DNA of 15,511 bases. Origin: Sulfuriferula multivorans. Lineage in GTDB: Bacteria > Pseudomonadota > Gammaproteobacteria > Burkholderiales > Thiobacillaceae. The DNA lies in contig JAAFGW010000034.1 of NCBI GenBank assembly GCA_010365175.1, positions 1 to 15,511 on the forward strand, read 5' to 3'. Both the position numbers and the translations under genes were made by a program. The notes beneath the pieces were generated by a model that was not told the DNA's origin, did no database searches, and was given only the letters and a program-made list of their open reading frames with translations. Positions 6,741 to 13,305 of this stretch are shown piece by piece; the first letter of the stretch is position 1; each line of letters starts with the position of its first letter.

Positions 6741-7724
6741 ATGACGACGTATCGCAATCTTATTTTAGTGGCACTCATCCTGACTTTCGGAGTGGTCAGT
6801 TTGGGCGCTTACGTCCGGCTTTCCGATGCGGGACTGGGATGTCCTGACTGGCCGGGATGCTATGGAAGCATCACGCCGCATCTGGCTGCAGAGTCAATCA
6901 ATGCTGAGTTGGCAGTTCGTCCTGATGGACCTGTATCACACGCCAAGGCATGGAAGGAAATGATCCATCGGTATTTTGCCGGGTCGTTGGGGCTGCTGAT
7001 TCTGACTATCGTGATGCTGGCTTGGCGTAACCGGCGCGAGACAAGTGCTGGCATGGGGTTGCCAGTACTATTGCTGGGGTTGATCGTGTTCCAGGCGTTG
7101 TTGGGCATGTGGACGGTAACCAAATTGCTGAAGCCGTTGATTGTCAGCGCCCATCTGCTTGGCGGGATGGCAACGCTTTCTTTGCTTTTGTGGTTGTGGT
7201 TAAAAGAGCGGAACCGTAATGCTCACGCCTATTACGCGCGCGTTGATCACCTGCGTTTTGGCGCATTGCTGGGTTTGATTCTGGTCGTGGTGCAGATCGT
7301 ACTAGGCGGATGGGTGAGTACTAACTACGCTGCACTGGCATGCACAGACTTCCCAATGTGCCAAGCAGCATGGGTGCCGGTCATGAATTTCGAACATGCC
7401 TTTACCCTGCACCGCGAACTGGGTGAGACGGCATCGGGTGAGTTGTTGCCGTTGACCGCATTAACGGCTATCCATTGGGTCCATCGGCTCATGGCATTGA
7501 TTGTGACAGTGTATTTGGCCTGGTTGGCGCTGCGTCTTTTTCGTACGCCAGGATATGCGGGTATGGGCCTGATGATCTGTATGGCCCTGGCGTTGCAGGT
7601 TACGCTTGGCATCAGCAATGTGTTGCTGAGTTTGCCGCTGGCACTGGCGGTGGCGCATAACGCGGGTGCCGCACTTTTACTATCGAGCCTGGTGATGTTG
7701 AACCATCGGGTTCGCAGGAGGTAA
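6741..7724 (+). CDS. ctaA: Haem A synthase (CtaA/COX15)
   Basis: CtaA is the inner-membrane enzyme that oxidises the C8 methyl of haem O to the formyl group of haem A, the cofactor of the aa3 oxidase. The 327-aa protein has eight predicted helices in two homologous halves. Four haem-ligand histidines are visible: His76 (MIHRYFAG), His138 (SAHLLGG), His248 (WVHRLM) and His306 (VAHNAG). Two extracytoplasmic cysteine pairs are present, Cys34/Cys40 in GLGCPDWPGC and Cys201/Cys207 in CTDFPMC. GAYVRLSDAGLGCPDWPGC is the standard N-terminal signature. The gene starts one base after the Sco-like gene stop and is followed by ctaB two bases after its own stop, so the three are almost certainly co-transcribed. 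Confidence 0.96.
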   Translation: MTTYRNLILVALILTFGVVSLGAYVRLSDAGLGCPDWPGCYGSITPHLAAESINAELAVRPDGPVSHAKAWKEMIHRYFAGSLGLLILTIVMLAWRNRRETSAGMGLPVLLLGLIVFQALLGMWTVTKLLKPLIVSAHLLGGMATLSLLLWLWLKERNRNAHAYYARVDHLRFGALLGLILVVVQIVLGGWVSTNYAALACTDFPMCQAAWVPVMNFEHAFTLHRELGETASGELLPLTALTAIHWVHRLMALIVTVYLAWLALRLFRTPGYAGMGLMICMALALQVTLGISNVLLSLPLALAVAHNAGAALLLSSLVMLNHRVRRR

Positions 7725-7726
7725 GT

Positions 7727-8623
7727 ATGGAATCTTTGTTGATTCAGGGGGCAGCCTGTCGTTGCCAGCAGTTTTTAGCCCTGTGCAAGTTACGCGTGGT
7801 CAGCCTGATTGTATTCACGGCCGTGATCGGTATGTTTCTGGCGGTGCCCGGTATGCCAGGCTGGAATGCTTTATGGGCAGGCACGCTCGGCATCGCGCTG
7901 GTTGCGGGTGCGGCGGCGGCGTTCAATTGTCTGGTGGAGCAGAAAATCGATGCGGTCATGGCCAGAACGCGTGCGCGTCCGTTACCGCGCGGCGAATTGA
8001 GTAACACCCAAACATTGGTTTTCTCCGGCGTGGTGGGAGGCGTGGGCCTGTTCTTGCTGAATTATTTTGTCAATCCGCTCACCATGTGGCTCACTCTGGC
8101 CACATTTGTCGGTTATGCCGTGATTTACACGATCATTCTGAAACCGGCCACCCCGCAAAATATAGTGATAGGCGGTGCCTCCGGTGCGATGCCGCCGGTG
8201 TTGGGCTGGGTCGCTGCAACAGGTGAAATCCACCATGATGCCTTGCTGTTATTCCTGATTATCTTCGCCTGGACGCCCCCGCATTTCTGGGCGCTGGCCC
8301 TATATCGGCGCGAAGAATATGCCAAGGCCGGCCTGCCGATGTTGCCGGTGACGCATGGCGAAGCGTATACACGGTTGCATGTCCTGCTCTACACCTTGTT
8401 ATTGTTTGCGGTAACCATGTTGCCTGTCGCCACGGGGATGGGGGGCTGGATTTATTTGATCGGCGCTGTGGTGCTGGGCGGACGGTTTATTCATTACGGC
8501 TGGCGCTTATACCGCAAGTACAGCGATGAGTTGGCGAAAGAGACTTTCCGCTTTTCCATCTGGCACTTGAGTTTATTGTTCGCCGTCATGCTGATCGATC
8601 ACTACTTCCCAATACCCATTTGA
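7727..8623 (+). CDS. ctaB: Protohaem IX farnesyltransferase (haem O synthase)
   Basis: CtaB/CyoE is a UbiA-superfamily membrane prenyltransferase that adds a farnesyl group to haem B to give haem O, the substrate of CtaA next door. The 298-aa product has about nine helices. The first prenyl-diphosphate motif reads NCLVEQKID (Asn67, Glu71, Asp75), followed by MARTRARPLPRG. Glutamate replaces the first aspartate of the generic UbiA motif, which I recall as common in betaproteobacterial homologues. The second conserved region is QNIVIGGASGAMPPVLGW, and WTPPHFWALAL marks the third. A strong Shine-Dalgarno AGGAGG at 7716-7721 lies inside the end of ctaA. No terminator is visible after the gene. 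Confidence 0.96.
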   Translation: MESLLIQGAACRCQQFLALCKLRVVSLIVFTAVIGMFLAVPGMPGWNALWAGTLGIALVAGAAAAFNCLVEQKIDAVMARTRARPLPRGELSNTQTLVFSGVVGGVGLFLLNYFVNPLTMWLTLATFVGYAVIYTIILKPATPQNIVIGGASGAMPPVLGWVAATGEIHHDALLLFLIIFAWTPPHFWALALYRREEYAKAGLPMLPVTHGEAYTRLHVLLYTLLLFAVTMLPVATGMGGWIYLIGAVVLGGRFIHYGWRLYRKYSDELAKETFRFSIWHLSLLFAVMLIDHYFPIPI

Positions 8624-8662
8624 TTGTCATAGGTAATTAAGTCGGTATCTGGATATTCGGAC

Positions 8663-8690
8663 AGGATTGTTTTATATTGTGCTCAATCCT
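8663..8690 (+). promoter_or_regulatory. Promoter -10 box inside an inverted repeat: candidate operator for the Rrf2 gene
   Basis: AGGATTG at 8663-8669 and CAATCCT at 8684-8690 form a perfect 7-bp dyad with a 14-base spacer, about two helical turns centre to centre. Between the arms lies TATATT (8673-8678), a good -10 hexamer. No good -35 match sits 16-18 bases upstream. A dyad over the core promoter directly ahead of an Rrf2-type regulator gene is the layout expected for autorepression. Binding is inferred, and the sequence does not match a consensus I recall for IscR or NsrR. Confidence 0.5.
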
Positions 8691-8706
8691 TTAACCAGAG
8701 CGCAAG

Positions 8707-9171
8707 ATGATTCTTTCACGTACCAGTCAGTACGCCGTGCAGGCACTGATCTATATGGCGACCCAGCCAAACGCGACGCCAGTCTTGAACAAGGAAATTG
8801 CCTCTCAGCTTGGGGTGCCTGCTCCCTATCTCGCTAAAATTCTCCAGAGCCTGGCCAAGGGTAATCTGTTGTTTTCCTTTCGCGGCCGTCTGGGTGGCTT
8901 CTGCCTCCGGGAAAGTGGCGACAAAATTAACCTCATGCAGATACTTCTGCTGACCGAAGGTCCGGTGTTTACTCAAAGCTGTTTGCTGGGTTTAAAGGTT
9001 TGCAGTGATGAAACCGCCTGCCCATTGCATTTTCGCTGGATCCCGGTGAAGAAGAAAATCATGGACCTGCTACAGGACACCACACTCGAAAAGCTGGCGA
9101 AAGCCGTTGAGTCCGGTAAATACCGATTGGCTGATGTGCCTGGACAGTTGTTCGATCAACTCCGGCCATGA
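8707..9171 (+). CDS. Rrf2 family transcriptional regulator with three-cysteine cluster motif
   Basis: This is a 154-aa winged-helix regulator of the Rrf2 family (relatives: IscR, NsrR, RirA). The N-terminus, ILSRTSQYAVQALIYMA, is standard. The helix-turn-helix spans about residues 28-50 (LNKEIASQLGVPAPYLAKIL), with the wing RGRLGGFCL after it. Three cysteines follow in the dimer-helix region, Cys92, Cys99 and Cys105 (SCLLGLKVC then DETACPLHFRW). Their place matches the Fe-S cluster ligands of IscR/NsrR-type members, with spacing C-x6-C-x5-C. A fourth, Cys66, is in the wing. It could therefore sense iron-sulphur status, NO or O2. It overlaps the sco gene by four bases and lies between the aa3 and cbb3 clusters, so oxidase or copper-assembly genes are likely targets; this is inference. 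Confidence 0.88.
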   Translation: MILSRTSQYAVQALIYMATQPNATPVLNKEIASQLGVPAPYLAKILQSLAKGNLLFSFRGRLGGFCLRESGDKINLMQILLLTEGPVFTQSCLLGLKVCSDETACPLHFRWIPVKKKIMDLLQDTTLEKLAKAVESGKYRLADVPGQLFDQLRP

Positions 9172-9758
9172 GGCGCTGGCTCGCTGCGGCTTTAACCTCG
9201 ATTGTGTTTGGGCTGGCGGGGTGTATGCCCGCAGCTCCCCCTGCTTTTCAGGCAACGGATATTACAGGTGCCGATTTCGCTCGCGATTTCAAACTGACCG
9301 ATCACAACGGGGCAGTTCGTACCTTGGCCGATTTCAAGGGCAAGGTCGTAGCGGTTTTTTTTGGTTATATCCACTGCCCGGATGTTTGCCCGACGACCTT
9401 GTCGGACTTTTCAGCCGCACTCAAACAGTTGGGGCCACTGGCAAAAGATGTGCAAGTCATTTTTGTGACTTTGGATCCGCAGCGTGATACCCCCGACCTG
9501 CTGAAGCAATTTGTGCCGGCCTTCAATCCCGGTTTTTTGGGGATGTATACCGATACGGAGGCCTTGAAGCAGTTGGCGCATGAGTACAAAGTGGTCTATC
9601 AAAAGACTTCAGTGAAGGGGGCGGACGATTATTTGATCGACCATAGCGCCGGAACCTATGTTTATGATCCACAAGGCCGATTACGACTGTTAATGCCTTA
9701 TGGCAGCAGCCCGGAGACTATTGTCCACGACTTGAAAATTCTGCTTACTGCATCTTGA
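9168..9758 (+). CDS. Sco1/SenC family copper chaperone, lipoprotein
   Basis: This is a Sco-type thioredoxin-fold copper chaperone that metallates the CuA site of CoxB and, in several bacteria, supports cbb3 oxidase assembly. The 196-aa product begins with a lipoprotein signal ending in LAGC, so Cys19 would be the lipidated residue and the protein would be held at the outer face of the inner membrane. All copper ligands are present: CPDVC (Cys70, Cys74) and His159 in DHSAGTYVYD. GYIHCPDVCPTTL and VIFVTLDPQRDTP are diagnostic. The ATG overlaps the Rrf2 stop (ATGA), so synthesis is coupled to the regulator. A canonical Sco here contrasts with the histidine-less homologue at 6176-6739. Confidence 0.94.
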   Translation: MRRWLAAALTSIVFGLAGCMPAAPPAFQATDITGADFARDFKLTDHNGAVRTLADFKGKVVAVFFGYIHCPDVCPTTLSDFSAALKQLGPLAKDVQVIFVTLDPQRDTPDLLKQFVPAFNPGFLGMYTDTEALKQLAHEYKVVYQKTSVKGADDYLIDHSAGTYVYDPQGRLRLLMPYGSSPETIVHDLKILLTAS

Positions 9759-9771
9759 AGCAGGCTTGGTC

Positions 9772-9834
9772 TTGCAGTTGTCAGGTGTACCGGCATATAA
9801 TTCCGCAGTTTTTTAATATAAGCATATACTGTTA
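9772..9834 (+). promoter_or_regulatory. Candidate promoter region of the ccoNOQP operon
   Basis: A perfect -10 hexamer TATAAT lies at 9796-9801. A poor -35 (TTGCAG, 9772-9777) sits 18 bases upstream. A second -10-like TATACT is at 9825-9830, inside an imperfect dyad AGCATATACT and an AT-rich run. A weak -35 suggests activator dependence. No Fnr/Anr box (TTGAT-N4-ATCAA) was found by reading this gap, although such boxes often drive cco operons. The gap between sco and ccoN is 120 bases. Start-site mapping is not possible from sequence alone. Confidence 0.45.
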
Positions 9835-9878
9835 AAGACGCAGCCATAAGCGCTTTTGCAGGGTTAACAGGAGCGGTC

Positions 9879-11333
9879 ATGGCGGTAACCACATATTCCG
9901 GTGCGGAGCAGTACAACTTTGATATTGTTAAGAAATTTGCCGTCATGTCGTTGGTTTGGGCAGTGGTCGGCATGTTTGTCGGCGTCTATATCGCCTCCGA
10001 ACTGGCTTGGCCGTTTCTGAATTTTGATAGCCCTTACTTCTCGTTTGGGCGCTTTCGCCCCGTCCATACCACTTCGGTGATCTTCGGCTTCGGGGGCTCG
10101 GCATTGTTTGCCACCTCCTATTACGTCGTGCAGCGTACCTGCCAGACTCGTTTGATGTCCGATGGAATAGCCAGCTTCACTTTTTGGGGTTGGATGGCCA
10201 TTATTGTGCTGGCTGATATCAGCTATGTACTGGGCTATTCCCAGGCGCGCGAGTACGCCGAAATGGAATGGCCGATCGACATCCTGATCGAGGTAGTGTG
10301 GGTGGCCTATTTGATCCTGTTCGTCGGGACCATCATGCGCCGAAAGCAACCGCACATTTACGTCGCAAACTGGTTCTACCTGGCGTTTATCCTGGCGACC
10401 GCGCTGCTGCATACGTTCAACAATCTGGCAATGCCCATCGACTTGCTCTCGATGAAGTCCTATAGCCTGTTCTCCGGCGTACAGGATGCGATGACCCAGT
10501 GGTGGTACGGCCATAATGCGGTCGGTTTCTTCCTCACCGCGGCCTTCCTCGGCATGATGTATTACTTCGTGCCCAAGCAGGCTGGCCGACCTATTTATTC
10601 CTACCGCCTGTCGATTGTTCACTTCTGGGCACTCGGCTTCATGTATATGTGGGTGGGTGCGCATCACCTGCACTGGACCGCGCTACCGGACTGGACTTCG
10701 TCGTTGGCCGCTGCTTTCTCGATCCTGCTTCTGATGCCCTCCTGGGGCGGCATGATCAACGGAATCATGACGCTGTCGGGTGCTTGGGACAAATTGCGGA
10801 CCGATCCGATCATGCGTTTCATGATCGTCGCACTATCGTTCTACGGCATGTCGACCTTTGAAGGTCCGATGATGTCGCTGAAAGAAGTCAATGCGCTGTC
10901 GCACTACACTGACTGGACCATCGGCCATGTGCATTCCGGCGCGCTGGGCTGGGTGGCAATGATCACATTTGGCTCGCTGTATCACATGATGCCCAAACTA
11001 TGGGACACCAAGATATACAGCCAGAAACTGATCGAATGGCACTTCTGGCTGGCCACCGTCGGCATCATTCTTTATATCGTTGCGATGTGGATTTCAGGTA
11101 TCACGCAAGGCTTGATGTGGCGCACCTTTGATGAGTTCGGCAACCTTAAATTCTCGTTTGCCGAATCTGTCGCGGCCATGATGCCCTTCTACGCAATGCG
11201 CGCTATTGGCGGCATGTTCTTCCTCACCGGTACTGTACTGATGACGTTCAACATGTTCATGACCATCCGTCAGGGCAAGCGCGAGAACGCGATTCTGGAA
11301 GCCAAGCTGACTGCCAAGTTGGCAAACGCCTGA
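9879..11333 (+). CDS. ccoN: cbb3-type cytochrome c oxidase subunit I
   Basis: This is the catalytic subunit of the high-affinity C-type haem-copper oxidase (484 aa, about twelve helices). Visible ligands are His63 (low-spin haem b, RPVHTT), His212 (CuB, YGHNAV), His262-His263 (CuB, GAHHLHW), and His350 and His352 (HVHSGALGW, high-spin b3 and low-spin b). Tyr256 in FMYMW is six residues before His262, the position of the cross-linked tyrosine in C-family enzymes. Glu and Lys residues of the single C-type proton path were not traced. A good Shine-Dalgarno AGGAG (9869-9873) sits five bases before the ATG. ccoO follows after 16 bases. Confidence 0.98.
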   Translation: MAVTTYSGAEQYNFDIVKKFAVMSLVWAVVGMFVGVYIASELAWPFLNFDSPYFSFGRFRPVHTTSVIFGFGGSALFATSYYVVQRTCQTRLMSDGIASFTFWGWMAIIVLADISYVLGYSQAREYAEMEWPIDILIEVVWVAYLILFVGTIMRRKQPHIYVANWFYLAFILATALLHTFNNLAMPIDLLSMKSYSLFSGVQDAMTQWWYGHNAVGFFLTAAFLGMMYYFVPKQAGRPIYSYRLSIVHFWALGFMYMWVGAHHLHWTALPDWTSSLAAAFSILLLMPSWGGMINGIMTLSGAWDKLRTDPIMRFMIVALSFYGMSTFEGPMMSLKEVNALSHYTDWTIGHVHSGALGWVAMITFGSLYHMMPKLWDTKIYSQKLIEWHFWLATVGIILYIVAMWISGITQGLMWRTFDEFGNLKFSFAESVAAMMPFYAMRAIGGMFFLTGTVLMTFNMFMTIRQGKRENAILEAKLTAKLANA

Positions 11334-11349
11334 TTCAGGGAAAATCATA

Positions 11350-12096
11350 ATGAACTTCAACTTCAAACACGAATGGATTGAAACCAACATTGGCCTGATG
11401 GCCGTGTTGACCATGCTGGCAATCAGTGTGGGCGGTCTGGTGGAAATCGCACCGCTTTTTTTTATCGACAAGACCATCGAAAAAGTCGATGGTGTGCGCC
11501 CCTATACGCCGTTGGAGCAGCGCGGTCGCGATATCTATACACGTGAGGGTTGCTATCTGTGTCACTCGCAGATGATTCGCCCGTTCCGCGACGAAAAGCT
11601 GCGCTACGGCCATTATTCTCTGGCAGCCGAATCGCAATACGACCATCCCTTCCAGTGGGGTTCCAAGCGTACCGGACCGGATCTGGCACGCGTAGGCGCC
11701 AAGTACTCCAACGAGTGGCACGTCCAGCATCTGATTGCGCCACGTTCCATGGTGCCCGAGTCGGTCATGCCGAATTACCCCTGGCTGCTGTCAACGCCGC
11801 TGGATATATCCGATACCGCGGCGCGGATGAAGGCATTGCGTAAAGTGGGTGTGCCGTATTCGCTGACACAGGCTGAATATGACGCTAACGTGGTCAAGTT
11901 TGGTGAGACCGTAGCACGCCAGTTACACATTCCAGACGCACAGAAAAACCTGCTTGAGCAAGCCAACTTTGGTAATTACGACGGCGATCGATCCGGTATT
12001 TCGGAGCTGGATGCGTTGATTGCGTATCTGCAGGTGCTGGGCACCATGGTTGATTTCAGCAAGTACACCGACGACGCGTTCGTCAAGTACCGCTAA
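11350..12096 (+). CDS. ccoO: cbb3-type cytochrome c oxidase subunit II (mono-haem cytochrome c)
   Basis: This is the membrane-anchored monohaem cytochrome c subunit of the cbb3 oxidase (248 aa), which passes electrons from CcoP to the haem b of CcoN. A single N-terminal helix (about residues 14-38) is followed by the periplasmic domain. The domain has EGCYLCHSQMIRPF (Cys68, Cys71, His72) and the axial methionine Met140 in SVMPNYPWL. The flanking GPDLARVGAKYS and the C-terminal IAYLQVLGT are standard. Length is usual for the family. It lies between ccoN (16 bases) and ccoQ (21 bases), with CAGGGA before the start codon. Confidence 0.97.
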   Translation: MNFNFKHEWIETNIGLMAVLTMLAISVGGLVEIAPLFFIDKTIEKVDGVRPYTPLEQRGRDIYTREGCYLCHSQMIRPFRDEKLRYGHYSLAAESQYDHPFQWGSKRTGPDLARVGAKYSNEWHVQHLIAPRSMVPESVMPNYPWLLSTPLDISDTAARMKALRKVGVPYSLTQAEYDANVVKFGETVARQLHIPDAQKNLLEQANFGNYDGDRSGISELDALIAYLQVLGTMVDFSKYTDDAFVKYR

Positions 12097-12117
12097 GCCG
12101 TTCGAGGAGGCCAAGAT

Positions 12118-12315
12118 ATGGAATGGTTACTATGGTTTTCCAAACCCGAAAACACCAAGCCGCTGGCTTTGATCATATTTTTCTTCACCTTTGTTGGCAT
12201 CGTGGCCTACGTCTACGGTAGCAAAAAGCGGAGCGAGAAACTGGAGTCCTACCGTGACATCCCGTTTCTCGACGAACAGCCGGGTGAAAAAGGCGACACG
12301 AAGGAAAAGCAATGA
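12118..12315 (+). CDS. ccoQ: cbb3-type oxidase subunit CcoQ
   Basis: This is the small single-helix subunit associated with cbb3 oxidase stability (65 aa). A hydrophobic helix spans about residues 15-34 (LALIIFFFTFVGIVAYVYG). A charged cytosolic tail follows, with KKRSEKLESYRDIPFLDE, matching the 'R-x-x-x-e-eaarlPF-de' ending usual for CcoQ/FixQ. It has the strongest Shine-Dalgarno in the operon (GAGGAGG, 12104-12110). The stop codon overlaps the ccoP start as ATGA, coupling the two. Confidence 0.92.
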   Translation: MEWLLWFSKPENTKPLALIIFFFTFVGIVAYVYGSKKRSEKLESYRDIPFLDEQPGEKGDTKEKQ

Positions 12316-13232
12316 GCGAGCAAAAACTACAATCCCAAACAGTTCAAACCACCGGTCACGCTTGGGATGGCGACCTCCAGGAATACAACAATCCGCTGCC
12401 TGCATGGTGGGTTTACACCTTTTATGTCACGGTGGTGTTTGCGCTTGTGTACTGGACGATCTATCCGTCCTGGCCCATCGGTAAAGGCTGGATCGGTGGT
12501 GCGTCGAGTATTACTTACGTCAACAGCGCCGGTGAAACCAAAACGCATAGTTGGAACACGCGCGCACTGCTGGTCAAAGAACTGAACGAAGCGTCAGTAG
12601 CGCAAAAACCGTATTTTGACAAAGTGTCGTCGATGTCTTACGAGCAAATTGCCAAAGATCCGGAAATGAACGGCTTCATTATTTCGGCAGGCAAATCATT
12701 GTTTGCAGATAATTGCGCAGCCTGTCACCAGTCGGGTGGGCAAGGGGTGGTCGGGTTTTTCCCTAACCTGGCCGACGACGATTGGTTGTATGGCGGGTCA
12801 TTCGACAAAATTCACGAAACGTTGCTTGGCGGTCGCCGTGGATATATGCCAACCTTCAGTGAAGTGCTGTCTGGGGCTCAGATAGACCAACTGGCCAATT
12901 ACGTGGCCAGCCTGTCTGGCATTGGCCACGATGCGACTAAAGCCTCTGCGGGTAATGTTCTGTTCCACAGTGATACAGCAGCCTGCTTCTATTGCCACGC
13001 TGTCGATGCCAAGGGGCGCAAGGATATTGGCGCTCCGAATCTGACCGACAACATCTGGCTGTGGGCCAACGTACCAGCGGTGCAAGGCGATGTGAGCAAA
13101 GTTGCAGCCATCCGCGAGGTGATCGCAAACGGACTGAACAAAGGGGTCATGCCGGCATGGGCAGGCCGTCTTTCAGCTGAACAGATCAAGGTTTTAACGG
13201 TCTATGTTCATGAATTGGGCGGTGGGCAATAA
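12312..13232 (+). CDS. ccoP: cbb3-type cytochrome c oxidase subunit III (di-haem cytochrome c)
   Basis: CcoP is the dihaem electron-input subunit of the cbb3 oxidase (306 aa). The N-terminus carries the FixP_N-type stretch HAWDGDLQEYNNPLPAWWV, then one helix (about residues 32-52) ending YPSWP. Haem domain 1 holds CAACH (Cys135, Cys138, His139) with axial Met179 (GYMPTF). Haem domain 2 holds CFYCH (Cys225, Cys228, His229) with axial Met280 (GVMPAW). Both haem domains look complete, and length is normal. The ATG overlaps the ccoQ stop. A strong hairpin begins 14 bases after the stop, so this is probably the last gene of the main structural transcript. Confidence 0.97.
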   Translation: MSEQKLQSQTVQTTGHAWDGDLQEYNNPLPAWWVYTFYVTVVFALVYWTIYPSWPIGKGWIGGASSITYVNSAGETKTHSWNTRALLVKELNEASVAQKPYFDKVSSMSYEQIAKDPEMNGFIISAGKSLFADNCAACHQSGGQGVVGFFPNLADDDWLYGGSFDKIHETLLGGRRGYMPTFSEVLSGAQIDQLANYVASLSGIGHDATKASAGNVLFHSDTAACFYCHAVDAKGRKDIGAPNLTDNIWLWANVPAVQGDVSKVAAIREVIANGLNKGVMPAWAGRLSAEQIKVLTVYVHELGGGQ

Positions 13233-13245
13233 GCGTGCAGGCTAA

Positions 13246-13283
13246 CGAAGCAAAAGCCCCCGTTCTCGGGGGCTTTTGCTTCG
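13246..13283 (+). terminator. Strong hairpin terminator between ccoP and ccoG
   Basis: A perfect 17-bp stem has arms at 13246-13262 and 13267-13283 around the tetraloop TTCT. The core is GCCCCCG/CGGGGGC flanked by A4 and T4. The T-run lies inside the right arm and is followed by GCTTCG rather than more Ts, so termination may be incomplete. ccoG starts 23 bases later, with no clear promoter between, so read-through may supply ccoGH. Confidence 0.82.
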
Positions 13284-13305
13284 CGTCAAACCTACTAAAC
13301 ACACA

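Noticed and set aside
9778..9801. TTGTCA (9778-9783) as the -35 for the ccoN TATAAT box
   Set aside because: The spacer would be only 12 bases, too short for a sigma-70 promoter.
9784..9820. Possible terminator between sco and ccoN (CGG...CCG followed by T6)
   Set aside because: The stem is only three solid base pairs with a bulge, too weak for an intrinsic terminator. The region reads better as a promoter.
9864..10673. 269-residue minus-strand frame under ccoN
   Set aside because: It has the same features as the coxA shadow and would run across the ccoN ribosome-binding site.
13276..13305. TTG start giving ccoG ten extra residues
   Set aside because: The TTG lies within the right arm of the terminator stem, and the added residues are unlike CcoG N-termini. 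The ATG at 13306 fits the family.
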